A stretch of 64,000 bases of DNA from Cepaea nemoralis (GCA_014155875.1 JACEFZ010024538.1:62001-126000), one strand, 5' to 3'. Shown: positions 23,295-36,054, numbered from the stretch's first letter. Program-made: numbers and translations. Notes: generated by a model from the letters alone, not told the origin.

Positions 23295-24675
23295 CATATA
23301 TCTTATATAAAATAGTTCATAATACAATACACAGCCAAACTCTCTACACAACACTGTGTTAGTGCATGGAGAAAGCCCAGATGGTATCTTCGGTGTTGCT
23401 TTTCTCTACCAATAACTGCTACAAACTGTCCCCCATCATATTTGAATATGTTAAGCAACTGTCCATTCTTTACCCTGTTGGCAAAAGCCCTGTTTTTACC
23501 TCTTTCATATCCCTGAGTTCCCGATAGGTTGATGTCTAGGTGACATACCAACATTCATTATTCCCAAACAAAGCCATCAACACACTACAATGTGACTCAC
23601 ACAATAAAATTTACACAGATAACCTCTGATTTTTTTTTAGATGTGTAGTATTATTCAAAAGTGAAAATATGAACCAGATTAGGACAAACACCAAACGTTT
23701 AGCTACCCAGATTCAAAACACAAGACTCTTCTCTCTATACATACACACAACACAGAGACTCTCTATCATATTTCTATATAAAAACACAAGTCCAGACAAT
23801 GTCACTACCTCACCACTGCACATACAATACACAGTTTGCATACCCTTTCCTACTGCTGTCCTGAGTATTTATGTTAGCGTACTATATTGTGCATATGTAG
23901 ATACCTTCTGTTGGTTTTTTTTTTCAAAAATCACTCTTTGTATTTACAAACCTTTTTTTTTTTACTTTTATAATAGTGTTCATATGTTGTCACTTTTTGT
24001 GGTCATCCACTCTTTTTAATAACGTGTGGTTTATAATATGATTATTAAAATAATAATGATGTAAAAAAAAAAAAAGAGTGTAATATGTAATACACATATG
24101 TATACTACATGTAATATTTACCAACTTGTGAACTTCGTGTTACTTGAATGTCATATTTTTTTTTTTTAATTTTATTTTTATGTTTTCAGTGAACATTGTA
24201 TAGCATTAAAACATTGAATGGTAATTTCAAACCATTGGCAATAAAAGTTTGAATGTGTGTTAGTGATAACTAAATGTAGTGTGTAAGTGAATATGTTTTT
24301 CAGTGAAAATTTATGTCATTGATTACGACGTGTAATTTACTGAGTGAAAGGGACGACATTTAACGGTGAATGTGAAATTGAATGTGATATATTGATGTCA
24401 CTAAACCGCATTTGTTGAATATGTTGTGGACATTTTTCAAATTTTATCCACAGTTTTTGGTGATAAAATAAAATATATTGAAACCAAGTGTTTGTTTGTT
24501 GGTGTCTTATTTTAGTGCTATGATTGTTTTTTGTCGCCTTGTTCTGTATCTCTCTTTATGGCCTTGTTTTCATGACGTTGTCCTCTTCTTATCTTTTCTT
24601 GTCGTAGAGGCATGAACAGGGACAAATACAGACACTTGATATACACAACCAGTCAACATGAAAAACAGCGTCTAA

Positions 24676-24676
<1 letters not shown>
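23263..24676. other. Non-coding part of the duplication; no gene recognised
   Basis: After a short TA array (23262-23291) the DNA is AT-rich with poly-T and poly-A runs. Frames of 83 and 116 codons exist but are low-complexity or lack any domain. It is repeated in copy 2. Confidence 0.4.
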
Positions 24677-25002
<326 letters not shown>

Positions 25003-25343
25003 TACTCAGTATTTCATCGTGGTTGTGAATGTGAGCGTGCTTGATTGTGTCTTTATAACACATATAGTAAACACCCACCTAGGGTGGACTTTTCGCTTTT
25101 TTTTTCTCTCTCTCTCCCTCAAAGAACCCTGAACACCGGGGAAGAGAATACGACTAGCTCGCCAGTTTGTACCGCCATCACTCATCACCACGGGTAATTA
25201 AAAAGACGGTGTTGAATCTTTTTGTTTTTTACAACCGGCTCTGGTTACTTAATGACTATTGTTTAAAGCATCGTAGTGTTGATGTGGCCTTCACGTGAAA
25301 TTCCCAGCCGCGCTCTCGCAATCGCTCGTATTATCTACCTCAT

Positions 25344-25789
25344 TGTCAGGATCTTATATTCGGCTCGTTGGCTAACACGTGTGAGACAGTACAAGTATAA
25401 CGTGATTCGACGTAAGACACAGCAACACAAGTTCTATGGATTTATTGCCACATTAAATACAGAACGATAATTACACGATCTACAATATATAACTCACAAC
25501 CACAATACAGCTCATAGGTCTGACGCTCAAGATATCAGTCGTTCGGCTTACAACCACGGAGATTCACACAAACGCCTTGCTCTCGTCACACATGTCCTTC
25601 CAGTCTCCTGTCCCAGCTCGGTCTGAGCTATCACGCACACTGCCCACTGCCTCTGGTGGGGTCACGTGGCCTGCGTGCGTCTGTCGTCAGCCTGACCGCT
25701 GGTCGCGTGTCAGGTAACAATCTTGCCAGCCGACAACTCTTGTCCGCCGGGTGCCGTAACGATGTTGCTGCATAGCTAGGCTCTGACAT
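25344..25789 (-). repeat. 3' LTR of the Gypsy element
   Basis: Starts TGTCAGGATC and ends CTCTGACAT on the plus strand. Read in element sense it is preceded by a purine-rich stretch GGGGAGA, the likely polypurine tract. Confidence 0.93.
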
Positions 25790-27210
25790 TCTCCCCGGGT
25801 ACCTCAATGAAAGATGCCATCTTTCATTCATGATGTATGTATATACTGGGGTAGTGTTAATTTCATGTCAGAGACTACTCTTTCCCAGTGTTATGCATGA
25901 AAATACATATATGGCATAGAAATATACACACACAATGTAAGTTGCATCGAAATGACAAATGAAGTACAACTTTTAACACAACTCAGGTTTCATCCCCCTG
26001 ATGCCTGGTTACCTCCATTGCAATAATACCCAGTCAGATCAGTAGTACCAGCTTCACGCATCTACCTCGCAGCAATTTGAAAAAAACGTAATAATATGGT
26101 TGTTTTGCAACAGCCATCTAGCCAGACTGAAATACGGCTTTGTATTAGTCGTATTAAACACTTAAACTCTGCCCTCAATTGGCCAGAAGTTCTCATGTTG
26201 GTTTGCAACGTTGGCAGCTCTATGACATGCTTGGTGGACGCCTACCCGCTGTGCTAACCATTTGAGCAACAAAATGTCTATCTATACAATACACATTAAT
26301 GAATATGTTTCAAATTATGGCCCTTGATGTAATTCACAAATGCAAGGGAAGTAATTTTGACATTCAAGAACTTCTATACATTACAATAATTATTTAATTT
26401 CTTAGCGTCATTGCTTGACGTTTCTTCATATTAACGAGAAAAAGTCGGTAATATGAATACATTAATCAAGATATGATTCTAAGATTACACTAATCAAAAT
26501 AAATAAGTACCAAATTGGTGTATTATATTTTATAGATTCAAAAGGATTTTACAATCGTCATAAATTTTTGAAAATTTGTATATCGTCTGCTAATTTTGGT
26601 ATACTTTTTAAATTACACCGGAAATACACATGAAACGCAAAATTTAGTTGCTGTTACACTGTTTGAACACAACTGTTCCGGTTTTAACGGATGGTAAAAT
26701 GTTATCAAAGTTCGTGTTTGATGTTATAGTGTCACAACTCTCGGATTATGATGGACTGTTTTTGTTTCCGATGTGTTCACAACTTATGGATAATGATCGA
26801 ATGTTCTTACTTCGGATGTTCAAACGTCGAACAATTTGGATTAAATTCGCTGCAGAGGTGGTGTAGAAGTCAATGTTAGGTCCACATTTGCACATGTCGT
26901 TAAAATATCACGGTGAAGAAAATCACTCACAGCTGTCACTGTTAAATGGTACAGTTCGCTTCTGGTAAGTGGTTAAGCGTCTGTGACACTGTTCTTAGTG
27001 TATATTTACAATTAATACTGTTCTCTTTCTAACACACACTACACAATTATACTACACTCATTACATGACTTGATTAAAATAAGTATATTATACATGTCGG
27101 TATTAAACCGTATCACAATTTTAAGTATAGACCTTACACAGTAGGTGAATGGCAACAAAATTCACTCATTGGTGGCTGTGTTGGTCTGAGTGTAATAGAA
27201 CACAGTGCAC

Positions 27211-28440
27211 TCAGACATTGCTTACTGGGTCGGTCGGACAACGGGACAAAAGGTCGGCAATTGTATTCATTCTGCCGGGAATATGGCGAACTTCGAAACT
27301 GAAATTCTGAAGCTTCAAGGACCAGCGAGCAATCATATTATTGGATGGTACTCCGGCATTTATATACCGTAATGGACTGTTGTCAGTTTCGATGATAAAG
27401 TGAGGTCCTAGAAGATATCTGGATAGCTTCGTCACACTTTCTACTAAGGCCAGTGCTTCTAATTGCGGAATGGACCATGCACGCTCTCGAGGCCTTAGTT
27501 TTCTTGATATGAAACAAATTGGATGCAGGATGTTGTTGTATTCCTGCAACAGGACTGCCCCAATGGCAACGGAGCTAGCATCTGTTCTCAATCTGAAAGG
27601 TAAACGGATGTTGGGCAATTTAAGGATTAGGTTATTGGAATTCTTATCAGAAAAATGTGCCAAAACTTTATGAAATGCATTTCGTAGGCATTCATCGTGT
27701 ACAACTTTTTCAGGCTTATCCTTGGTTAGTAAGTTAGAAAAAACCTCGGTCAGTTCTGAAAAATCAGGAATAAAGTTCCTGTAATAGTTGATAAGTCCCA
27801 ACAGACTGCGGACTTGTTTCTTGTTTGTTGGAAGTGACAGTTTTAGAATTTTGGAGACAATTTTGTTGTCTGTCATGACAAAGCCATTGGATATTCTGTA
27901 CCCCAAAAATGATATCTCTTGGTAAGCCATGCTCACCTTTGAAGGTTTCACTGTCAGTCCGTGCTGTCTGATACGTTCTAGTGTCTGTTCCAGTGTCTTT
28001 ATATGTTCCGTCATTGTCTCTGTATGGACACAGATGTCGTCAATATAGCAAATGATATTAGGAATGTCAGATAGGAGGAGTCGTGTCATGCGGACGAATG
28101 TGGCTGGGGCATTGACTAGCCCAAATGGAAGTTTGCACCATTCGTACAGTCCCCAAGGCGTGGCGAAAGCTGTTAGATGTCTGCTGTCTTCATGTACAGC
28201 AATCTGCCAGTAACCTTTAGACATGTCAAGCGTCGTAAAGAACTTAGCGTCAGTCAGTCCTGTCAGAAGATCGTCAGTGTTTGCCATTGGTTCAAGATCT
28301 AAAACAGTTATTTTGTTCAGTTTTCTGTAGTCAATGCAAAGTCGTATTGTGTTGTCCTTTTTACGTACAATGACCATGGGTGAAGAGAAGTCTGATAGGG
28401 ATCGTCTGATGATGTTGTTTTTTTTCTAAGGTGATGATTT
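27211..28440 (-). CDS. pol: Gypsy reverse transcriptase and RNase H
   Basis: The frame contains all RT blocks: RLCIDYRKLN, TTLDMSKGYWQI, FGLVNAPATF, the catalytic YIDDICVH (about residue 110 of the ATG-initiated 388-residue piece), FLGYRIS and the RSLLGLINYYRNFIPDF connection. RNase H follows with LRTDASSVAIGAVL and ETDNSPLRY, ending in IPGRMNTIADLLSRCP. The true polyprotein continues from the upstream gag-integrase frame; the two are out of register by one base at a run of eight T on the plus strand (28418-28425). With seven the frames would be joined. So the Met at 28377 is not necessarily a real start. Confidence 0.93.
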
Positions 28441-31400
28441 CCTGATGTAGTTGTTCTTTGTAATGTAATGGTATGGTGTATGGTCTGCATCTTATGGGTG
28501 TGTTTGATGTGAGTGTGATGTGATGTTGTACTAATTCTGTTTGTCCTGGGTTGTCTGAAAAGATGGTGTTGTACTGTTGTATCAACTGTTTGCAACTGTT
28601 TGTCTCTGCTTGACTTAGGTTTGGATTGATCTTGATCTCCTTCAAGCAGTTTGTCGTGTCTAATGTAGGTGTTGGAATCTCGTCGCTAGAATCGTCATCT
28701 TCGTGATCTATTATCACGGTACAAGCTGTCGTATCGTCTTGTTCGTTGTCTCTGTTGTAGTATGGTCTTAGCATATTGATGTGAAATATTTTGTGTTTGT
28801 CTTTTATTAGGATCTCGTAGTCTACAGGTGAGATTTGTCTTGTCACTTTAAAAGGTCCCTGCCAAGAGTCAGTCAGTAGCTGTCTGTCACTAGGTAGTAG
28901 TAGTAGAACGTCCTGTCCAGGTGTCAATGTTATAGTCCTGTTACCTTTGTCTGCGTACTGTCTGTAAGTAGCACCAGATAGTTTTAGTGCATTTTTAGCA
29001 ATTTGACATGATTTAATTATCCTTTCACGCAATGATGTTACATACACAAATGATGATATGGGTTTCAGTACTGGAGTGGAATCAGTTAACATTTGGTGAT
29101 AAATTGTTAATGGGCCTCGTGGTTTGGCACCATAGATGAGTTCAAAAGGAGAGAAACCGGTACTAGAATGTGGTACCTCGCGATAAGCAAAAAGAACAGC
29201 TGGTAAGTATACATCCCAGTTATTGGGGTGATCTTGAGTTACTTTGGCAAGCATGTGCTTCAGATCCCCATTAAGCTTTTCTATAATCCCGCTCGAGTGA
29301 GGATGATAGGGGGTATTGAAGACTTGCTTCACTCCTAACATTTTAGTGAAAGCTTGGGTGGATGCGGCAATAAACTGAGTGCCTCTATCAGACTGGATAG
29401 TATCTGGAAACCCAATTCGGGAGAAAATATGGAAGAACACTTCCATGATGTCGTTGGCAGTAATGTTCTTTAGCGGAATAGCTTCCGGCCAGCGGCTACA
29501 TTGATCAATAATTGTTAGAATATATTTATTCCCTCTAGTAGTTGTATGACTAAGAGGGCCCACAATGTCAACTGATAATTTTTCAAAAGGTCGACTGGCT
29601 AAGTCAGTGACTTGTAACTTTGCCTGTGGGTGTTTACCTTTTTTTACTAGTTTCTGGCATGTATCACAATTTCTGCAATATGTTCTTATGTCATTGCAAA
29701 ATTTTGGCCAATGAAACTGTGTCAAAAGTCTTGACCTGGTTTTAACATATGCCATGTGACCTGCAAAAGGTATATCGTGAGCAAGATGTAAAGCTTGCTT
29801 GCGATAAGTAGTTGGCAACACAGTTTGCTTTGTTGTAACGTCACCTCTGGTGTAATACCTGGTGAGTATATCATTGTGTAAAGCAAAATGCCATTTCGCA
29901 TTTTTGGTTACTCTTGCCTTTTTGCCGATCAGGTCAAAATACTTTGACAGTGAAGGATCAGCTTTTTGAGCTGTTATGAATGTTTCCTTCATAGAGTCAC
30001 TAGGTGGTACTTCTGGGCTAAGCATTTGAATAGCCTCAGTTTGGTTACTTTCATCTTGCACTCTAGCAGTAGCTCTTGTTACTGCGTTCACACACTCAAT
30101 GACATCAGATGATGATGGAATGATATCGTCAATGATGTGATGAGAACTTAGTGCTGCATTAGCTAACATACATTCAGCAGGTGATATGACATTTTTAATG
30201 ACATTTGGTGGTGATGTGTTATCATTAATACATAGTGATGTTATGTCATGGTTATGAGGTTTGTCATTCACCTCAGGTAAATTTCCTATGATTATATCGC
30301 ACACTGGGTTTGTAAGTGCCGCGACCTTTACTTTCCCGGTGAGGAATGGTGTTTCAATGTATGCCCAAGCTAATGGATATTTTTCAATATTGCCTGAAAA
30401 TGTTCTACATGTGATGTGTCTGCCTGTGTAGTCTGTAGGCGTTATGAATGTTGTTTTCAGGCCAATAAGTGTACTCCCGGTGTCGCGAAGTACTGTAGCA
30501 AACTTCCCATTAACATACCCGTGATAGATGTCTAATCTGCCTTTTGAGTCTATTTCCAAGTTAGCTTCCTCATTGGCAATAGGGATGGCGTGCCCGCATG
30601 TTAAGATACCATTTTCAAAGAAGGTATTACAGACAGTGCATGTGTTGGCACTAAATACATCACAAGCCTGTGCTGCATGTACAGGATGTTTTTCTGGATT
30701 TTCGTCTTCTGACGCTGAGCTATCGAACAAGGCGGCATTGGCTTTGTTGGTCATATGCCTGCCTCTACAATCCATGCGATGGTGACCGTAAGCCTTGCAG
30801 AGAAAACATTTACGTAAACTTTTGAACGATTTACGTTCTCTGTCTTGTCTGTTTACCATATTTTGCAAGTATGTTTGGTACCCTGGGTTTTTATCGCACA
30901 TCTCGTTCAAATAGTGAGACATTTTACAGTGAACACAATGTCTAAATTTTTCAGAGGTAGGCCTGTTTGGTTTTTGCCTACTATAGTTTTTCTCATAGTT
31001 GGCTGCTGCTACCCAGTTACTGTCAGTAGCTTCAGTGGCAAAACACTGTTTATTTGCCGTATAATAGGCCGACCCACGTCTTTCCATTTCTTCCACACTT
31101 GTGCATTCATTCTCCTGTAAGAACTTAGAAAAAGATGATGGGATAGAAGAAATGACCTTATCTCGAATGATGAGATCTTCTAATTTATCATAATTTTTGT
31201 TAATTTTGGCTGATGAAGTCCATTTGCTGAAAATGTCTCGGACTAAACAGAGGTAGTCAGAGAACGTTTGAGTTGATTTTGGACTCAGTTTACTGAATTG
31301 TTCTCTGTACCCTGCCTCGTCTAACATGAAATGTGCCATTATTTTAGATTTAATATAATGGTACTCTTTTCTGAGGTCTTTGGGGATTGTTTCAATGACT

Positions 31401-32002
31401 TTAAGAGGTTCCCCAGATAGACTCCTCATATATAGAATATTCCATTCCGAAAGTGGAACTTGGTAATGTTCCATTAATGTCTCAAAATTTTGGGTAAAGG
31501 CTGCTATGCAGTCACCCGAGGTATAGTTACGAACGATACCTTGATACTTCTTATACTGGTTTTCTTTTTCGAGTCTTTCAGATTTCTTTGACTCTTTATT
31601 CATTGCAGTCTCAGTGTCGAGTTGTTTCATTTTCAACTGTAATTCAAGTTCTTCTCTCTTACTCTGAGCTGCTATTTCTGCTTTCTTAAGTTCACTGTCT
31701 ATCTCAGCTTGCTTTAATGCTGTTTCCATCTCTGCTTGTTTGGCAGCCTTTTCAATCTCTGCCTGTTTTAAGGCTGTTTCTGCCTCTGCTTGCTTGGCAG
31801 CTTTTTCAATCTCTGCCTGTTTCAAGGCTGTTTCTGCCTCTGCTTGCTTGGCAGCCATTTCTGCTTGTTTTAGATCTCTTTCTGCTGCTCCATCTTCGCG
31901 TTCACAGTATTCAGCGTATTTCCTCTCACTCCATTGTGTTAATTCATCACCTTCTAACTTTAATTTTAACCCCATATCGATGAAATCAAATAATGACGAC
32001 AT
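28361..32002 (-). CDS. gag-pol: Gypsy Gag-protease-integrase polyprotein
   Basis: A 1213-residue frame. Residues about 30-155 are a charged coiled coil with near-identical repeats of KQAEAETALKQAEIEKAA. A CCHC zinc knuckle CFLCKAYGHHRMDC lies near 397, the protease active site RDTGST near 505, an HHCC zinc domain (GHMAYVKTRSRLLTQFHWP through CRNCDTCQKL) near 725-765, and the integrase core with Asp in VDIVGPL (about 810), Asp in QSDRGTQF (about 870) and Glu in SGIIEKLNGD (about 905). A GPF-type module (SWQGPFKVTRQ) follows. The N-terminal edge of RT begins at the end of this frame. Integrase ahead of RT is the reverse of ordinary Gypsy order and matches the Gmr1 clade. The frame has no premature stop until the 28418 slip. 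Confidence 0.93.
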   Translation of the reverse strand: MSSLFDFIDMGLKLKLEGDELTQWSERKYAEYCEREDGAAERDLKQAEMAAKQAEAETALKQAEIEKAAKQAEAETALKQAEIEKAAKQAEMETALKQAEIDSELKKAEIAAQSKREELELQLKMKQLDTETAMNKESKKSERLEKENQYKKYQGIVRNYTSGDCIAAFTQNFETLMEHYQVPLSEWNILYMRSLSGEPLKVIETIPKDLRKEYHYIKSKIMAHFMLDEAGYREQFSKLSPKSTQTFSDYLCLVRDIFSKWTSSAKINKNYDKLEDLIIRDKVISSIPSSFSKFLQENECTSVEEMERRGSAYYTANKQCFATEATDSNWVAAANYEKNYSRQKPNRPTSEKFRHCVHCKMSHYLNEMCDKNPGYQTYLQNMVNRQDRERKSFKSLRKCFLCKAYGHHRMDCRGRHMTNKANAALFDSSASEDENPEKHPVHAAQACDVFSANTCTVCNTFFENGILTCGHAIPIANEEANLEIDSKGRLDIYHGYVNGKFATVLRDTGSTLIGLKTTFITPTDYTGRHITCRTFSGNIEKYPLAWAYIETPFLTGKVKVAALTNPVCDIIIGNLPEVNDKPHNHDITSLCINDNTSPPNVIKNVISPAECMLANAALSSHHIIDDIIPSSSDVIECVNAVTRATARVQDESNQTEAIQMLSPEVPPSDSMKETFITAQKADPSLSKYFDLIGKKARVTKNAKWHFALHNDILTRYYTRGDVTTKQTVLPTTYRKQALHLAHDIPFAGHMAYVKTRSRLLTQFHWPKFCNDIRTYCRNCDTCQKLVKKGKHPQAKLQVTDLASRPFEKLSVDIVGPLSHTTTRGNKYILTIIDQCSRWPEAIPLKNITANDIMEVFFHIFSRIGFPDTIQSDRGTQFIAASTQAFTKMLGVKQVFNTPYHPHSSGIIEKLNGDLKHMLAKVTQDHPNNWDVYLPAVLFAYREVPHSSTGFSPFELIYGAKPRGPLTIYHQMLTDSTPVLKPISSFVYVTSLRERIIKSCQIAKNALKLSGATYRQYADKGNRTITLTPGQDVLLLLPSDRQLLTDSWQGPFKVTRQISPVDYEILIKDKHKIFHINMLRPYYNRDNEQDDTTACTVIIDHEDDDSSDEIPTPTLDTTNCLKEIKINPNLSQAETNSCKQLIQQYNTIFSDNPGQTELVQHHITLTSNTPIRCRPYTIPLHYKEQLHQEIITLEKKQHHQTIPIRLLFTHGHCT

Positions 32003-32860
32003 GATGGAGAAAATACGTCAATGACAATCAACCACACAAAATATCTTATAAATGGTTAGTAGTAAACAATTTACAATTGCTTTTACTATACGATGCGTGC
32101 CTACTAATGCATACGTAAAGTTAAAGTAAAGAAAAATATACTCAAGTGCCCTTGGATATGGTGACGAATGGTTGGACAATCGGGCTAGAAAACTGTAGGG
32201 TCGTACTTCGGAACCACTAATGACCTCTACGGCAAAGTTTTGGATGGTACGCAAAAACCTGCTTTGTTTTTGGAGAGAAATAAGTTAGCGTGTGTTTGTT
32301 GGTGTGTGCCTGCAAGTCACTAAGTGTTGATTAGGTTTGGATGGCGTTGAGTATAATTGTATGTCGTAAATTTGTCGTCAACAGTGTTTCTTTCAACAGA
32401 AGTTACACTCTTTCCAAAACTCTTTGCGTTCCACAAACTCAATACACAAAGACAATCTATCTGTATTTGAACACTCAATAACATTGATGACACATCACTT
32501 ACATCAAGATGACATTCAGTAAGGACATAGACATCAAGTTTACAAGATGGCGACAAGGTCAAAATGGCGACAAAATCACAATGTCGACAAGGTCAAACGT
32601 TGACAATTTTCACAAATCACAAATGTTTAACACGCTTACAGGCTCAAACAATATGTACTGTACATTTACTGGTGGTTTTAAACATATTTAGACAATGTAG
32701 TAATGGATCACACTGAGACTTTTTCGATCACATGTACATCACTATAACCTTGACAAATTTTACACGTACAAGAATTATAGTTTTAAATAACAAAGACGAG
32801 CAACACACGTCTAAATATATTAGGTTCTTAAACAAAGACGAGCAACCCACGTCCACACAT
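31998..32860 (-). other. Gypsy 5' leader
   Basis: Between the 5' LTR and the Gag start there are about 860 bases without a coding frame. It includes the primer-binding region directly after the LTR (sense strand begins TGTGTGGACGTGGG), which I cannot assign to a tRNA. Confidence 0.6.
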
Positions 32861-33306
32861 GTCAGGATCTTATATTCGGCTCGTTGGCTAACACGTGTGA
32901 GACAGTACAAGTATAACGTGATTCGACGTAAGACACAGCAACACAAGTTCTATGGATTTATTGCCACATTAAATACAGAACGATAATTACCACGATCTAC
33001 AATATATAACTCACAACCACAATACAGCTCATAGGTCTGACGCTCAAGATATCAGTCGTTCGGCTTACAACCACGGAGATTCACACAAACGCCTTGCTCT
33101 CGTCACACATGTCCTTCCAGTCTCCTGTCCCAGCTCGGTCTGAGCTATCACGCACACTGCCCACTGCCTCTGGTGGGGTCACGTGGCCTGCGTGCGTCTG
33201 TCGTCAGCCTGACCGCTGGTCGCGTGTCAGGTAACAATCTTGCCAGCCGACAACTCTTGTCCGCCGGGTGCCGTAACGATGTTGCTGCATAGCTAGGCTC
33301 TGACAT
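32860..33306 (-). repeat. 5' LTR of the Gypsy element
   Basis: Same sequence as 25344-25789 except one extra base (ATTACCACG instead of ATTACACG). It is followed by the TSD TCAT at 33307-33310. Confidence 0.93.
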
Positions 33307-33310
33307 TCAT

Positions 33311-34075
33311 GCTGTTAGTAATACTATCTTCCCTTTGCCATCAGCAATATTACTTCCCTTTAGTAGGGGAAAAACTAAAATTATCTCCCTGTTGTGCCGA
33401 AAACTATGACGATGTTATCTGCCCTTTGCGCGCGAGGTTCTGAAAATTCAGGATTGCCGTTTTTACGTCACCGCGTGACGTTACATGGCCCCAAAGAAGC
33501 AGGATTATTCAAGGATTAATCCTGATTTTAACGTAATACGCAACATAGATCACTACTGACATATCATGAATAAATGTCAATTTGCCGCTATTTTTAATTA
33601 TTAATGAGGTTACTACACATCCTATAGAAAATTAGATAACATGTCAAGTCGGGCTTTGCCGTCCCGGAAGCAACAATATATTGTTGCTATGTGGTTCGCT
33701 TAAAAATAAACAAGCCACAGTAATAGAAAACAAAGTTGAAATTTCTGGGCTCCCAATATTACTAGGCCGTGAGCAGATCAACTCATTTTCTCAGATTCCT
33801 TTGAACTTCCTGATTGTAGATAATGACACACAAATATTATTATCTCCGCTTAGAATTGACATACAGTCTTGAATGAGATAGCGCTGGATTCGTCTTGTCA
33901 AACTGTATTCAGCTGTGGTGGTTTCATAAGTAAACAGTAAAAATCCAAATATAAATATATTGTATTAATAATAAAATATATACATTATGACTTATATATA
34001 GATGTCCATTTGTTTACTGTTAAATGTAATAAACTACAAACCTCCAAGAAGGTCAGCTCCTCAAAGTCTATTTCC
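33311..34075. repeat. Tandem duplication unit, copy 1 (right part)
   Basis: Matches 40385-41147 with only a few substitutions. No gene is recognised in it; a 63-codon frame at 33681-33872 is shared with copy 2. It joins copy 2 at 34073-34075 with a 3-base TCC overlap between the two edges. Confidence 0.93.
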
Positions 34076-36050
34076 CTGCTGCATTCTGCCACCCTGTTTA
34101 CTACCATCTGTAAGTTTTCAGCCAAACTCTCTGTATCTGCCCTGTCTGTACACCAGCACATCATCTGCAAATATCAAGATTCTACCAATACCTGGTGTCT
34201 CAATAGCTGCGACTTTGCTGGTGTTAATATTAAAGAGCACTGGGGGACATTGCATATACCTGTAGCAACACAGGTATAATAATACAGGAGTCAAAAGTCC
34301 AAGAACCCATGCGCAATGCAACCTTAATCTCATAAGGAACTGCTGCAACCCAACTGACAAGGCAAGGGAAGATCCCCATGTCCAAGAGAGGGTATATCAA
34401 CCGATCATTCCTGACCCTGTTATACGCATCCTCCAGGTCAAGAGCTACCACCACTGTCTCGTGATTATCCTGGACGCATTCATAGACGTCAAAAGCAAAC
34501 TTTGCCACTTTGACCCAGGTGTCCTTCCCAGGCGGATAACTCCCGAGTCCTCTGGGAAGCAGATTTCGACTTTTCAAATGTCGCTGGAGTTTGCGTGCAA
34601 CTATCTTTTCCTTGACTTTTCCAAAGGTGTTTTACAGGGTTATGATTCGGTATCCATTAAGTCTGGAGGGATCCTTACATGGCTTTGGGAGTGGGACCAG
34701 GTAGCTAAGCAACTAATGTTGGAGTATTCATACTTACGTTGAAGCAAAGAGCCATCTAATCCAAGTCCCCATCTTTCACGTTTCTCATATGGGTGTACCT
34801 CATCCCATCCGGGCTTCGCGATGTGTCTTTAGTACCCGTCTAATATCCTCCACCTTAACCTTCCAGTCCTCCTTCGTAGTGACCCTTGATAGGGCTTCTC
34901 TGACCACATCCCTAATAGCTCTATCTTGCTGTTCCGTCTGTTTTAAAAATCGCGCAAGTAAAGCCTCCCCTTTGTCCTTGTCAGTTGTCATAGGTCGGTT
35001 GTTACCATCATAAACGGTACCACGTGGAACAGGTATCGCCTGCCTGTTCATCTGCCGGTGCAGTATCCAGAATTTATCCAATGTCACATTCCCACCGACT
35101 TCATTGATAAACTGTTCCCACTTCAACCATTTTGCCTCCTCTGCCTGGCGTTTACAATCAGGCACCTTTACTTTTGTATACCTTTCAGCTTCCTCCTATT
35201 CTGTGTCAACTGAATTGGTTGCTCTCCGCACCCTCTGCCAATTCCTTATGGCCGCCCTCTTTTCACTCCATGATTTCTCCACCTCTGGTGTCCACCATTG
35301 TGGTTTGGTGAAGATTCTTCTTGTTGATTTAGACCGTCCCTGATGTAAGACGCCCCAAGACCGAAGAATGATCACAATCATAACTGAATGCCCTGTGTGC
35401 TCTTATAGCCCTGACTGTGCTGGACTTAGTTACCAGTACAAAATAGGGGAGGTGGTCGCTTCCATGGTCCCCAAGGACACTCAATGTTATGTCTGATGCC
35501 ACCTCTTGGAATAAAAGTGCCAGGTCGATGGCCGTGTCATGGTCCCCCAGTCTCGTTGCTAGCCTAGTGTGTGTCCCGTCGTTTAGACAGACAACATCCG
35601 TCTCAAGCGAGGCCTCAGCAAGAGTAGTACCCTGTCTGTTCTCTCCCGACCTATCCCATTCCTTGGTGCGTACATTAAAATCACCACATATCAGATACCT
35701 AGTACCAGAGGTATCCACAGAACCTTTCAACCAGTTCCAACTCTTTCTGCTTACGCAAGATTCCCCACTTAAAATATATTTATTACTTTCAAGCTGTATC
35801 ATCCGATTTTAATCTGCATTGTCTGCGCCACTTTACTTTCCTGATCCCACCCACTCATATCCAGTATCGAATGCTGTAAACCATCCTTCACCACCAGAGC
35901 CTGCCCATGTCTTCCCTGGTTAATGTAACATGTACAGCCAGGACACTTAAGAGAATTTGTCTTCATTTCTTGTAACACCAGGACATCAAATTCGTAGACC
36001 AGTTTCTCCAGTATTGGTCCTCGCTGCTTTTCACAACGGCAATTCCATTA
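34073..36050 (-). pseudogene. I-group-like LINE (endonuclease and RT), copy 2, cut at duplication junction
   Basis: Minus strand from 36050: endonuclease with VYEFDVLVLQEMKTNSLK (catalytic Glu region), RYLICGDFNVRTKEWDRSG (near 35690) and DHGSDHLPYF (near 35460). Then the linker and RT with DLEDAYNRVRNDRL and LIFADDVLVY as in copy 1. The RNase H end is absent because the duplication edge at 34073 lies inside RT. A frameshift near 35810 splits the endonuclease. The LINE is interrupted on its 5' side by a SINE-like repeat at 36055. Confidence 0.78.
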
Positions 36051-36054
36051 ATCA

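Larger units (their letters stand above)
25344..33306 (-). mobile_element. Nearly intact Ty3/Gypsy LTR retrotransposon with integrase before RT (Gmr1-like order)
   Basis: A 7.96-kb element in minus orientation bounded by LTRs of about 446 bp that begin and end TGTCAG...CTGACA. It is flanked by a 4-bp target-site duplication TCAT (25340-25343 and 33307-33310). The uninterrupted target is present at 40381-40384 inside the second duplication copy, which proves both edges. The two LTRs differ by a single visible one-base indel, so insertion is recent. Inside are gag-protease-integrase (28361-32002) and RT-RNase H (27211-28440). About 1.4 kb between RNase H and the 3' LTR (25790-27210) has no recognised gene. 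Confidence 0.95.
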
